A stretch of 27,766 bases of DNA, taken from assembly GCA_036745875.1 (NCBI GenBank), contig DAIOFH010000045.1, positions 1-27,766 of the forward strand. Direction: 5' to 3'. A program made the position numbers and the translations under genes. Positions 1 through 6,284 of the stretch are shown here, in pieces. The stretch comes from DAIOFH01 sp036745875 (lineage in GTDB: Bacteria; Planctomycetota; SZUA-567). Within the stretch, counting starts at the first letter, position 1. Each line of letters opens with the position of its first letter. The notes below the pieces were generated by a model that was not told the origin of the DNA, made no database searches, and worked only from the letters and a program-made list of their open reading frames with translations.

Positions 1-189
1 GAAAACCTCAAAAATATGATTTTTCTTCGGTCGCTGAGCTGGCCCGGCCATACTCTGATTGAAGTTTTGGCGGATTTTCCGGGCATCGATCTTTTCCCGC
101 AGGCATCTGTGGGATTTGAGACAATAATTAATTGGGGAAATCCCGATAACGGTGGGGAAAAGGCGAATACCATTCAACTTTCCCAGTAG
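1..189 (+). CDS. C-terminal end of an unidentified protein (partial)
   Basis: Frame 1 is open from the window edge for 62 codons and ends at TAG 187-189. I do not recognise the fragment, which contains the segments LSWPGHTLIEVLADFPGIDL and GFETIINWGNPDNGGEKAN. The competing frame 3 is open only to a TGA at 60-62 and also reads plausibly, so the true reading frame of the truncated gene is uncertain. No intrinsic terminator is visible before the promoter-like sequence at 267. Confidence 0.35.
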   Translation, partial: ENLKNMIFLRSLSWPGHTLIEVLADFPGIDLFPQASVGFETIINWGNPDNGGEKANTIQLSQ

Positions 190-266
190 AATTTGAACAG
201 GACCGTCGGCATGTCGCGTCAATGGAATGGAGATTTTATTACACTTTCGTGGCATATTGCGATATA

Positions 267-296
267 TTGACTTATAGAGGTCTTTGGGCATAATAT
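267..296 (+). promoter_or_regulatory. Candidate sigma-70 promoter for the STAS gene
   Basis: TTGACT at 267-272 is followed after 18 nt by TAATAT at 291-296; an overlapping CATAAT gives a 16 nt spacer. It faces the STAS gene and would give a leader of about 120 nt. This is motif matching only. Confidence 0.45.
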
Positions 297-426
297 ACTT
301 AATTATAGGGATAGGCTCTTTTTTATCGCGGAGCGCTTTTTCTCTGAAGCTACGGCGTCTTTGGGGGCAAGCCGGACGACGTACAGAATTGAACTCCTTT
401 TGGAATGCGATGGGGGAACATACTCT

Positions 427-753
427 ATGGAAGTTCCCGAAATTGATCCTGACGATACCCGCATCTTTCATGTTTCCGGTCCCATGCTGAAGGCGGAGGG
501 GGACATCTATTGGGAAAATGCGGATGATTTCGAGAAGGAAACCATAGCACTTATCGAATCCAGGTACGAAACAATCACCCTTGACATCTCGCAGGCGTCG
601 TTTATTTCTTCGAACTTCGTCGGGTGTTTGAGCTCCTTTGCCTTGATGGCAGGCAGGCAGGGGAAGAGAATAAAAATCATAGTGTCCACCGACGTCAGCT
701 GGCTTTTTGACATCATGGGCGAATTGGATGTGGTCGAGCTTGAGATAGTGTGA
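427..753 (+). CDS. STAS-domain protein (anti-sigma-factor-antagonist-like), 108 aa
   Basis: This is a small single-domain protein resembling SpoIIAA/RsbV-type STAS proteins, which normally bind a partner anti-sigma kinase and are switched by serine phosphorylation. The first half carries the predicted beta-strand HVSGPMLKAEGDIYW. The diagnostic region LDISQASFISSNFVG aligns with the SpoIIAA segment around FMDSSGLG, so the phosphorylatable serine is retained while the preceding Asp is Ser and the following Ser-Gly is Asn-Phe. The C-terminal VSWLFDIMGELDVVELE matches the family's conserved end. I chose ATG 427 because GGGGGAA lies about 8 nt upstream; a TTG at 361 would add 22 unlikely residues. 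No anti-sigma kinase or sigma factor gene is adjacent, so the partner is unknown. The divergent motif leaves open a scaffold role without phospho-switching. Confidence 0.75.
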   Translation: MEVPEIDPDDTRIFHVSGPMLKAEGDIYWENADDFEKETIALIESRYETITLDISQASFISSNFVGCLSSFALMAGRQGKRIKIIVSTDVSWLFDIMGELDVVELEIV

Positions 754-766
754 CCTTGTTGCCGTC

Positions 767-790
767 AAACCCGCCGGATGCGGGTTTTTA
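767..790 (+). terminator. Intrinsic terminator after the STAS gene
   Basis: An 8 bp stem (AAACCCGC, loop CGGAT, GCGGGTTT) is followed by TTA and TTGTTT. It lies 13 nt after the STAS stop and only about 16 nt before the hpf ribosome binding site at 806-813, so hpf is read either by read-through or from a promoter overlapping this hairpin. Confidence 0.7.
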
Positions 791-817
791 TTGTTTCCCC
801 AAGTTGGAGGAAAGTGA

Positions 818-1144
818 ATGGATATCCAGATTACCGCCAAGAAGATTGAAATCCCACAAGACATCCGCGAATATGCAAGAGAAAAGATAAGCAAACTGGA
901 AAAGTTCAACCATCGAGTCCAGTCGGTAGACACAGTAATCAAAGCTGAAGAACGGCATATTCTCTGCGAGGCGATAATCAGGGTGGAAAATCGCAGTCCC
1001 ATCATCATCGAAGTCTCCGCCGACACCATCCAGGCGGCTGTGGACCTGACAGTGGAAAAGTGTGAACGCCAGTTGCGCAAGGACAAGGAACGCGATTCAG
1101 TGCGCCGCCGCCAAAGCTCGGCTGCGAAAAACGAAGAACGCTAG
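818..1144 (+). CDS. hpf: Ribosome hibernation-promoting factor (HPF/RaiA family), 108 aa
   Basis: HPF-family proteins bind the 30S subunit at the mRNA/tRNA channel and inactivate ribosomes in slow growth. The sequence has the typical opening MDIQITAKKIEIPQDIREYA and the helix REKISKLEKFNHRVQSVDT. It ends with the second helix AVDLTVEKCERQLRKDKER and a basic tail. At 108 residues it is the short form, lacking the C-terminal dimerisation domain of long HPF. The start ATG is preceded by a strong GGAGGAAA at 806-813. It sits ahead of a PtsN-type EIIA gene, an association well known in Proteobacteria, where hpf and ptsN lie near rpoN. Here a structured 200 nt gap separates the two genes, so cotranscription is not certain. 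Confidence 0.92.
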   Translation: MDIQITAKKIEIPQDIREYAREKISKLEKFNHRVQSVDTVIKAEERHILCEAIIRVENRSPIIIEVSADTIQAAVDLTVEKCERQLRKDKERDSVRRRQSSAAKNEER

Positions 1145-1159
1145 TATTTTGAAAACCAA

Positions 1160-1193
1160 GGGGACTTTCGGGAATCTGTTTCCGGAAGTCCCC
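1160..1193 (+). other. Strong stem-loop downstream of hpf
   Basis: A 12-13 bp stem (GGGGACTTTCGGG paired with TCCGGAAGTCCCC, one G-U pair plus a weak closing pair, 8 nt loop) begins 16 nt after the hpf stop. It is not followed by a clear T-run, so it may protect or process the mRNA and not end it. A second weaker hairpin (CCTTC/GAAGG, 1243-1258) is followed by a T-rich stretch at 1263-1274, which could be the actual terminator. Confidence 0.6.
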
Positions 1194-1344
1194 ATAAAAT
1201 AGGCCGTATTTTACCAATTCATCGAACAAGCCAAAAGCCGTACCTTCGTATGTGAAGGATGGATTTTTTATTTTGACTTATGGCACGGGTTAGGACCCAC
1301 CGTGATAAATACATATAAATTATTACTGACATAAAGGAAGCTCC

Positions 1345-1818
1345 ATGCAGTTCAGGGATTTCATCACACAGGAACGCATCATCGACGACCTTTCCGCACG
1401 GAACAAGGTCGAGGCGATCAACGAATTGGCCGAAGTGTTTTTCTCCCAGGGCACGATCAATCCAGAGTTGCGCGAGGGCATCCTCGCCGCGTTGTACAAC
1501 CGGGAGGAATTGCAATCCACCGCCCTCGGGCACGGGCTGTCCATCGCTATACCGCATGCCAAGCATCCGGGCGTTCGCGGGCTCATCGGCGTGTTCGGCC
1601 GCAGCCGGGAGGGAGTCGATTTCGATTCTCCGGACAAGGAACCGGTGCACCTGTTTTTCCTTCTTCTGTCGAACAGGGAAAACGCCGACCGCCACCTCGA
1701 GGCGCTCGCCTACATCAGCCGCAAGTGCCGCGATCCGGAATTTCGCAACTGCCTCCTGAAGGCGGTGAACAAAGACCAGATAGCGGACTTCCTCGATGAT
1801 TCCGACAACGAAGACTAA
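1345..1818 (+). CDS. ptsN: PTS EIIA protein, fructose/nitrogen (PtsN) type, 157 aa
   Basis: This is a stand-alone EIIA domain of the mannitol/fructose/PtsN class. Such proteins accept a phosphoryl group from HPr on a histidine and, in the PtsN subgroup, regulate transport and metabolism without moving sugar. The phosphorylation motif is clear at residues 62-74 (GHGLSIAIPHAKH), making His71 the predicted site. The fold continues through VHLFFLLLSNRENADRHLEA. The length of 157 is normal for the family. An AAGGA lies about 8 nt ahead of the ATG. No EIIB/EIIC transporter genes are present in the window, while an HPr gene lies two genes downstream, which favours a regulatory role. The acidic tail DDSDNED is not a known motif. 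PtsN versus FruA-type EIIA cannot be separated by eye. Confidence 0.88.
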   Translation: MQFRDFITQERIIDDLSARNKVEAINELAEVFFSQGTINPELREGILAALYNREELQSTALGHGLSIAIPHAKHPGVRGLIGVFGRSREGVDFDSPDKEPVHLFFLLLSNRENADRHLEALAYISRKCRDPEFRNCLLKAVNKDQIADFLDDSDNED

Positions 1819-1822
1819 GCAC

Positions 1823-1928
1823 TATAGCGTTTTCAGAAAAAGATAGATCTTTTCCATCGCGTTTCTTGGCATGGGACAGTTATGCCGGAAAGCGCAAAAG
1901 GGGGTCTGCTGTTTCCGAAAACGCGCTA
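1823..1928. repeat. Structured dispersed repeat (MITE-like), copy 1
   Basis: A 106 bp element fills the gap between the ptsN stop and the yvcK ribosome binding site. Its ends are inverted repeats: TATAGCGTTTTCAGAAA at the left, and the right end CCGAAAACGCGCTA, which reads TAGCGCGTTTTCGG on the other strand. A central hairpin GGCAT/ATGCC and intermediate arms (GCGTTTC/GAAAGCGC) make the whole element foldable. A second copy is at 6165-6269, also just upstream of a start codon. Confidence 0.8.
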
Positions 1929-1947
1929 ATTCGAGAAGGTTGCATTT

Positions 1948-3204
1948 ATGGCAAATTGGCGTTGGCTCAAGCCGGGCTTGCATATAAAACGCTGGGTCTT
2001 CCTCATTACTTTTGGGTTGATCTTTCTGTTCGTCGGGGCGATGTTCCTGACGCTTGGCGTGTTTTTCCCTGACAGCCAGCCGTTCGGGATGGATAGTTAC
2101 GGCACATCGGCTTTGCTTATCGTTTTCGGTACGGTCGCGGTGTCAATCGGCATTTACCGATTGGTGCGGCGGATCGAGAAGATGCTTCGTCGCTCTGACG
2201 AAGAACGAGACCTGTCGGAGATCGCCTGGCAATACAATCGGCTCGAACAGGGTCCGGTCCTGGTCTGTTTCGGCGGCGGGACAGGATTAAGCACGCTTCT
2301 TTCCGGTCTTAGGGACCACACGCGCCGTACCACCGCCATTGTTTCCGTCGCGGACGACGGCGGCAGTTCCGGCCGCCTGCGCCTCGACTTCGACATGCTC
2401 CCTCCCGGCGACATCAGGAACTGCCTTGTAGCTCTCGCCGACACCGGCAGCGGCATAGGGGAGCTCATGCAGTATCGCTTTCCCGACGGTGAATTCGCCG
2501 GCCATTCGTTCGGCAACCTGTTCATAACCGTTCTCGCCATCATCAGGGGCGATTTCGGCGGCGCTATCCGAGAGATGAACCGTATTCTCTCCGTGAGGGG
2601 TCAGGTCCTGCCGGCGACACTAGATAAAATTAGCCTTGTCGCGACACATCCCGACGGGTCGAAAACGACGGGACAGCAGTGGATTGCAAAATGCGGAAAG
2701 GAAATCAGTAAACTCGAATTGAAACCGGAACCCGGCGAAACGCCGCTGGACGTCCTGGAAGCGATACACGAAGCGGAACTGATCACGCTTGGCCCAGGCA
2801 GTCTTTTTACATCGGTTTTGCCAAATCTTCTTGATCCGAAAATTGTTTCAGCTATAAATGATTCTGGTGCAACTGTGGCTTTTATCGTCAATACCTTCGG
2901 ACAGTTGGGCGAGTCGAAGGATTTCAGCGTCAGTCAGCACTTGAAGACTTTGAAGACGCATGCCCCGAATTTGCGTGTTGATTATGTCATAGTCAACAGT
3001 CGCCGCCCGAGCGATGAGAAAGTCGCCGAGCTGGAGGCCAAAGGGGTTGCGTTTACCGAATACGATGCCAGTGAAACATTAAGTATGGGTGTAAATATTA
3101 TCTATCGTGACGTGATTAATGAGGAAAAACCGCATCGCCACGATCCTGCAAAGCTTGCCAAGGCTGTGATGGAGGTTTACCAGCAGTCGAGCCGGGGCAA
3201 ATAA
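1948..3204 (+). CDS. yvcK: YvcK/CofD-like protein (gluconeogenesis factor family) with N-terminal membrane anchor, 418 aa
   Basis: This belongs to the YvcK/YbhK family, CofD-like Rossmann proteins. In Bacillus and Mycobacterium they bind UDP-sugars and are needed for growth on gluconeogenic carbon and for cell-wall precursor control. Two predicted membrane segments (about residues 15-40 and 52-71) precede a linker. The conserved domain follows, with GGGTG at 109-113, VADDGGSSG at 134-142, PPGDIRN at 152-158, HSFGNL at 186-191 and a later TLGPGSLFTS. Classical YvcK proteins (about 315-330 aa) lack the membrane region; longer versions with two helices are known, so the anchor looks genuine and not a start-site artefact. 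ATG 1948 has GAGAAGG 8 nt upstream, just after the repeat element. The neighbouring EIIA and HPr genes fit a role in carbon-flux regulation. Confidence 0.92.
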   Translation: MANWRWLKPGLHIKRWVFLITFGLIFLFVGAMFLTLGVFFPDSQPFGMDSYGTSALLIVFGTVAVSIGIYRLVRRIEKMLRRSDEERDLSEIAWQYNRLEQGPVLVCFGGGTGLSTLLSGLRDHTRRTTAIVSVADDGGSSGRLRLDFDMLPPGDIRNCLVALADTGSGIGELMQYRFPDGEFAGHSFGNLFITVLAIIRGDFGGAIREMNRILSVRGQVLPATLDKISLVATHPDGSKTTGQQWIAKCGKEISKLELKPEPGETPLDVLEAIHEAELITLGPGSLFTSVLPNLLDPKIVSAINDSGATVAFIVNTFGQLGESKDFSVSQHLKTLKTHAPNLRVDYVIVNSRRPSDEKVAELEAKGVAFTEYDASETLSMGVNIIYRDVINEEKPHRHDPAKLAKAVMEVYQQSSRGK

Positions 3205-3272
3205 ATCGCAAGATACTGTTGGGTCGAAATTGTGGTAAGCTCCCGCAGTGGAATTCAGAAGGTGAACGAGAA

Positions 3273-3596
3273 ATGCTCATGAAAAAACGTGAAACAAGAC
3301 GTGATGCCAAGACAGCGGTGATGGAAAAGCGTGTTGTCACTATTAAGCATAAATACGGCATACATGCGAGGCCTGCGGCGAAGATCGTTGCGTTGTCCAA
3401 TACTTTTTCATCTGAAATCGAGGTGGTGAAAGAGGGGGAGCCGCCTGCAAATGCGAAGAACATTCTTGATGTCATGATGTTGGCGGCAGCGCCGGGGGTG
3501 AGTCTGGAACTGCGTATTCGCGGCACGGACGCGAGCGAGGCTATGGAAAAGCTTGCGACGTTGATGGAGAGCGATTTCGATACCAGGGAAGTTTGA
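3273..3596 (+). CDS. ptsH: HPr-like phosphocarrier protein, 107 aa
   Basis: HPr shuttles a phosphoryl group from enzyme I to EIIA proteins. The active-site motif KYGIHARPAAKIV is intact. The region that normally carries the HPr-kinase site (KSIMGVM) reads AKNILDVMMLAAAPG, so the regulatory Ser46 equivalent is Asn. The start is uncertain. ATG 3273 has AGAAGG 10 nt upstream and gives a 16-residue basic extension. ATG 3321 gives MEKRVVTIKHKYGIHARP with the histidine exactly at position 15, as in classical HPr, but has no good ribosome binding site. The gene follows yvcK by 68 nt and is closed by a strong terminator, so it probably ends the ptsN-yvcK transcript. No ptsI is present nearby. Confidence 0.88.
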   Translation: MLMKKRETRRDAKTAVMEKRVVTIKHKYGIHARPAAKIVALSNTFSSEIEVVKEGEPPANAKNILDVMMLAAAPGVSLELRIRGTDASEAMEKLATLMESDFDTREV

Positions 3597-3642
3597 ATTT
3601 ATACTGCCGCAAGACGTAAAAAGATATAGGGTTCAAGTTCCG

Positions 3643-3670
3643 AAGGGGAGGATATTGTCCTCCCCTTTTT
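3643..3670 (+). terminator. Strong intrinsic terminator after the HPr gene
   Basis: A 10 bp perfect stem AAGGGGAGGA / TCCTCCCCTT with a TATTG loop runs straight into TTTTT. It ends the leftmost gene group. Confidence 0.92.
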
Positions 3671-3690
3671 ACGTATTTAACACATTTCGG

Positions 3691-3727
3691 CGATTACTGG
3701 TCCAGCGGAACGCTGGACCAGTAATCG
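3691..3727. repeat. Perfect 17 bp palindrome (hairpin repeat family, copy 1)
   Basis: CGATTACTGGTCCAGCG, loop GAA, then CGCTGGACCAGTAATCG. It lies 20 nt past a terminator and is not followed by a T-run. A degenerate relative is at 7348-7375, with similar flanking GGTGT on one side. It is either a REP-like dispersed hairpin or a regulatory target. Confidence 0.8.
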
Positions 3728-3773
3728 TATGGTGTATCGTTGATACTTTTGCGGCGTTTAGGGTGAAAAAAGC

Positions 3774-3801
3774 TTGTTTAACGACGGATTCATGATATAC
3801 T
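3774..3801 (+). promoter_or_regulatory. Candidate promoter for the SprA-like gene
   Basis: TTGTTT at 3774-3779 and TATACT at 3796-3801 are separated by 16 nt. Transcription would start about 108 nt before the ATG at 3916. The rest of the 3597-3915 gap holds the terminator at 3643, the palindrome at 3691 and no ORF that I can support. Confidence 0.5.
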
Positions 3802-3915
3802 GAAGACAGATGATTATAGGTTCCAAGGCATGGGCGGGAAGTCTGCTATCGCGCCTCACTGTAATGGATTGACATTTACCTGTTTTGAGATGCTGGGCCA
3901 AGGAAGGCCTGAGAT

Positions 3916-5169
3916 ATGATTGACCCCATTCAAAACATCCAGTATCCCTACGCCTACATCCCGGCCCTGACCGGGCAAACGGTCGTTTCCCCCAGCCACT
4001 CCCTTGAGGGGGTGCGGGGCGCCACCAACGAACGCAAATCCGTAGCCCCGGCCGAACCAGTCGATTCTGTTGAAATAAGCACCCTCTACTCCAAGTCCAA
4101 TGGCGCGGTCCGCGTTCCCATCATGGGGTCGGAAGCGACTTCAAATTACCCCCAGCCAAACCAGAGGGATGGGCGCCCACAAACAACCACTACCTCCGGT
4201 TCCGAGTCGGACAACGCAGTCGATACGGATGAATTGGCTGAGACGGTCGAAGAAACGGAAGCTGGCGACAACCCCGAATCGTCCTCGGCGCAAGGCTCGG
4301 AAAAAGAGGCGGCCGCATCTTCCGGCAGCGACGAAGAAAAAGCCGCTGACGGCTCCGACCTGTCCGAAGAGGAACAACAGCAGGTCAAGGAACTCAAGGC
4401 CCGCGACCAGGAAGTGCGTACCCACGAGCAGGCGCACCAGGCAGCTGGCGCAGGCTATGCGGGCGGGGCAAGCTACAGCTATCAAAGAGGCCCGGACGGC
4501 AACAATTACGCCATCGGCGGTGAAGTCAGCATCGACACATCTTCTACCGGCGACCCGGAACGGGACATCGTGAAGATGCGTATAGTCCGTGCCGCCGCCC
4601 TCGCTCCGGCCGAACCGTCGGGACAGGATCTTTCCGTCGCCGCAGCAGCGAGCCAGCGCGAAGCCGAAGCCAGCCGGCAGGCCAGCGAACAACGCATGGA
4701 AGAATCGCAACAAAAACGTGACGAAGCCGCCGCTGCCGCTGAAGAACAGGACGCGGAGCTGGCGGGCGAAGACGGTTCGACCGAAAACGCTTCCGCCACA
4801 GCCTCGCCTGCGCCTCCCGCCGAAAGCGCCACAGATGCACAGGCAGCGAACTCTGGTGCAGGAGCATCAGCCTCCGGCGAAGCCGGGGCAGACGTAAGCG
4901 CCCTTTCGTCCAACTCTCCCAACGCCTACGACCCCGATGCTGTCGGCGCAAACAGCTCCGCCTCCACAAATCAGCCCTACTCCCCCGGCGCCACCGCCAA
5001 CGGACAAGTCGAGTCGTCGGATGAGAGAGTCAATATTGACAGGCCGGAAATCGAACTGCAAGCCCGATCCGAAAACGACCAGGACAGCGCTGTCGGCCGG
5101 CAGGCGCGTGCTGCTTATGGCCAAGCCAGCAACCTTGGCCGCCGCATAGGTATCGACCTTGTCGCGTAG
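3916..5169 (+). CDS. SprA-related putative metalloprotease (CJM1_0395-type), 417 aa
   Basis: The core matches the SprA-related family of putative zinc metalloproteases. The segment KARDQEVRTHEQAHQAAG contains HEQAH at residues 170-174 (HExxH pattern). It is followed by the Gly/Tyr-rich stretch GGASYSYQRGPDGNNYAIGG and SIDTSSTGDPERDIVKM, the family's hallmark. The flanks are low complexity: residues 90-157 are rich in Ser, Glu and Ala, and residues 240-350 are rich in Ala, Glu, Gln and Ser with a predicted helical or coiled part near 245-285. No signal peptide or membrane segment is seen. AAGGAAGG lies just upstream of the ATG, framed by GGCC/GGCC, which could form a small hairpin. The gene stands alone. 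Proteolytic activity has, to my knowledge, not been demonstrated for this family. Confidence 0.82.
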   Translation: MIDPIQNIQYPYAYIPALTGQTVVSPSHSLEGVRGATNERKSVAPAEPVDSVEISTLYSKSNGAVRVPIMGSEATSNYPQPNQRDGRPQTTTTSGSESDNAVDTDELAETVEETEAGDNPESSSAQGSEKEAAASSGSDEEKAADGSDLSEEEQQQVKELKARDQEVRTHEQAHQAAGAGYAGGASYSYQRGPDGNNYAIGGEVSIDTSSTGDPERDIVKMRIVRAAALAPAEPSGQDLSVAAAASQREAEASRQASEQRMEESQQKRDEAAAAAEEQDAELAGEDGSTENASATASPAPPAESATDAQAANSGAGASASGEAGADVSALSSNSPNAYDPDAVGANSSASTNQPYSPGATANGQVESSDERVNIDRPEIELQARSENDQDSAVGRQARAAYGQASNLGRRIGIDLVA

Positions 5170-5352
5170 ATTCGAACCAACCTTATAGTGAAATATGCAC
5201 CAAACCGAACGCAATTCTTTAATCATTGTCTAGTCATGCTTTTATCACATGCGGTGATTCATCAATTGTATCTATTTCATAGATAATAGGTTATGGTTTG
5301 AACGAAACCATACTGCCACTGCACAAAAACACCGGTAAATTTTTATTTATCC

Positions 5353-5381
5353 TTGCATTAATAAAAGAAAAACGCTACTAT
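5353..5381 (+). promoter_or_regulatory. Candidate promoter for the lipoprotein gene
   Basis: TTGCAT at 5353-5358, a 17 nt spacer and TACTAT at 5376-5381, in an AT-rich stretch 72 nt before the start codon. The remainder of the 5170-5452 gap shows no clear terminator or ORF. Confidence 0.55.
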
Positions 5382-5452
5382 AACGATAATAATATATTCA
5401 ACTATTTCCGATGCAACTTTAACGGAGAGGATCCGGGGGAGAAAGGCGCATC

Positions 5453-6022
5453 ATGTGCAAGACAAGAATACTTCTCGCGCTCTTCGCCGCAATCGCCATT
5501 TTCGGCCTTGCCGCGTCTGGGTGTAACAACAACAAGACCACTGCGATGCGATCCACCAAGCAGTCAAGGAATGTCCGCCCTGCCGAAGTGCTTTCCGCCT
5601 CGGCTTATCGCCCTCCCGTGCGTTCGATGCAGCCGCTTCCCGCTCCTGCCGCGGCTCCAGTATATACTCAAGCTCCCGCGTACTCGGCGGCTCCTGCTGC
5701 ATATTCGCCTTCCCTTGCTATGGCCTACCCCGCTGCACAGGCTCCTGTGTACCAGCCGCAGATCCCCCAGCCGGTTGTGTTGGCGCGCGCTCCGATTCCC
5801 GAACTTGAGCCCGCACGCTTCGCCCGCGTTGTCAATCGCCAGCCTGCTCAACGTCCGGTTGCCGAGGTCATGATGACCGCCCGCCCTGTCGTCAATGGCG
5901 ACCGTCAGGAAGTCATCAAGGCGTTGTCTCCGATCAACACCGTCACGCCGGTTGCCGCAAACACCCAAAAGTGGGTCGCCAGCCCAGTAACCGCCATGAA
6001 CAACCAGCGGATTCTTTACTAG
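5453..6022 (+). CDS. Pro/Ala/Tyr-rich lipoprotein of unknown function, 189 aa
   Basis: A basic N-terminus (MCKTR) and a hydrophobic stretch lead to the lipobox ASGC, so Cys24 is the predicted lipidation site. The mature protein begins with a short Asn-rich segment. It continues with a long extended region rich in Pro, Ala and Tyr (about residues 50-110; repeated patterns such as PVYTQAPAYSAAPAAYSP and APVYQPQIPQPVV). The C-terminus (RPVAEVMMTARPVVNGDRQE onward) is less biased. No enzymatic domain is visible. Such a protein could span the periplasm or contact peptidoglycan, but this is inference. It has its own promoter-like sequence and its own terminator, so it is probably a single-gene unit. 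GGGGGAG and AAGG upstream act as the ribosome binding region. Confidence 0.75.
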   Translation: MCKTRILLALFAAIAIFGLAASGCNNNKTTAMRSTKQSRNVRPAEVLSASAYRPPVRSMQPLPAPAAAPVYTQAPAYSAAPAAYSPSLAMAYPAAQAPVYQPQIPQPVVLARAPIPELEPARFARVVNRQPAQRPVAEVMMTARPVVNGDRQEVIKALSPINTVTPVAANTQKWVASPVTAMNNQRILY

Positions 6023-6052
6023 CGCGGCAAAATATCAAATATCGTTATCCAG

Positions 6053-6080
6053 AGGACGCCGATTCCCGGTGTCCTTTTTT
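6053..6080 (+). terminator. Intrinsic terminator after the lipoprotein gene
   Basis: A 9 bp stem AGGACGCCG / CGGTGTCCT (one G-U), loop ATTCC, followed by a run of six T. Confidence 0.88.
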
Positions 6081-6132
6081 ATTCAACTGACTCCATTCGT
6101 GTCCCTGACGCAATTTCCCTGAGGAAATACCA

Positions 6133-6153
6133 TCTTATGCGTCGATCATAAGA
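6133..6153. repeat. Short inverted repeat upstream of the TPR gene
   Basis: TCTTATG, 7 nt spacer CGTCGAT, CATAAGA. It lies between the preceding terminator and the structured repeat, in the region where a promoter for the TPR gene should be, so it could be an operator. This is inference from position only. Confidence 0.4.
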
Positions 6154-6164
6154 AAGAGGCTCTC

Positions 6165-6269
6165 TATAGCGTTTTCTGAAAAAGTTGGCCCTTCCTTTTG
6201 CGCGTTTTGGCTTGGCATAGTTGTGCCGGAAAACGCAGTAAGGGGCCTATCATTTCCGAAAACGCGCTA
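6165..6269. repeat. Structured dispersed repeat (MITE-like), copy 2
   Basis: A 105 bp copy of the element at 1823-1928. The terminal inverted repeats are nearly identical (TATAGCGTTTTCTGAAA and CCGAAAACGCGCTA), while the internal arms differ yet still pair (GGCCCTT/AAGGGGCC and GCGTTTT/AAAACGC). The element ends 15 nt before the start codon, directly ahead of the ribosome binding site. Confidence 0.8.
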
Positions 6270-6284
6270 TTCAGAGGAGACTGT

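Noticed and set aside
1273..1300. TTGACT and TGGCAC near 1273-1287 as a promoter (sigma-70 or sigma-54) for ptsN
   Set aside because: No -10 box at a proper distance and no GC doublet at the sigma-54 -12 position.
3866..3900. TTGACA near 3869 as the SprA-like gene promoter
   Set aside because: No acceptable -10 box downstream; the pair at 3774/3796 fits better.
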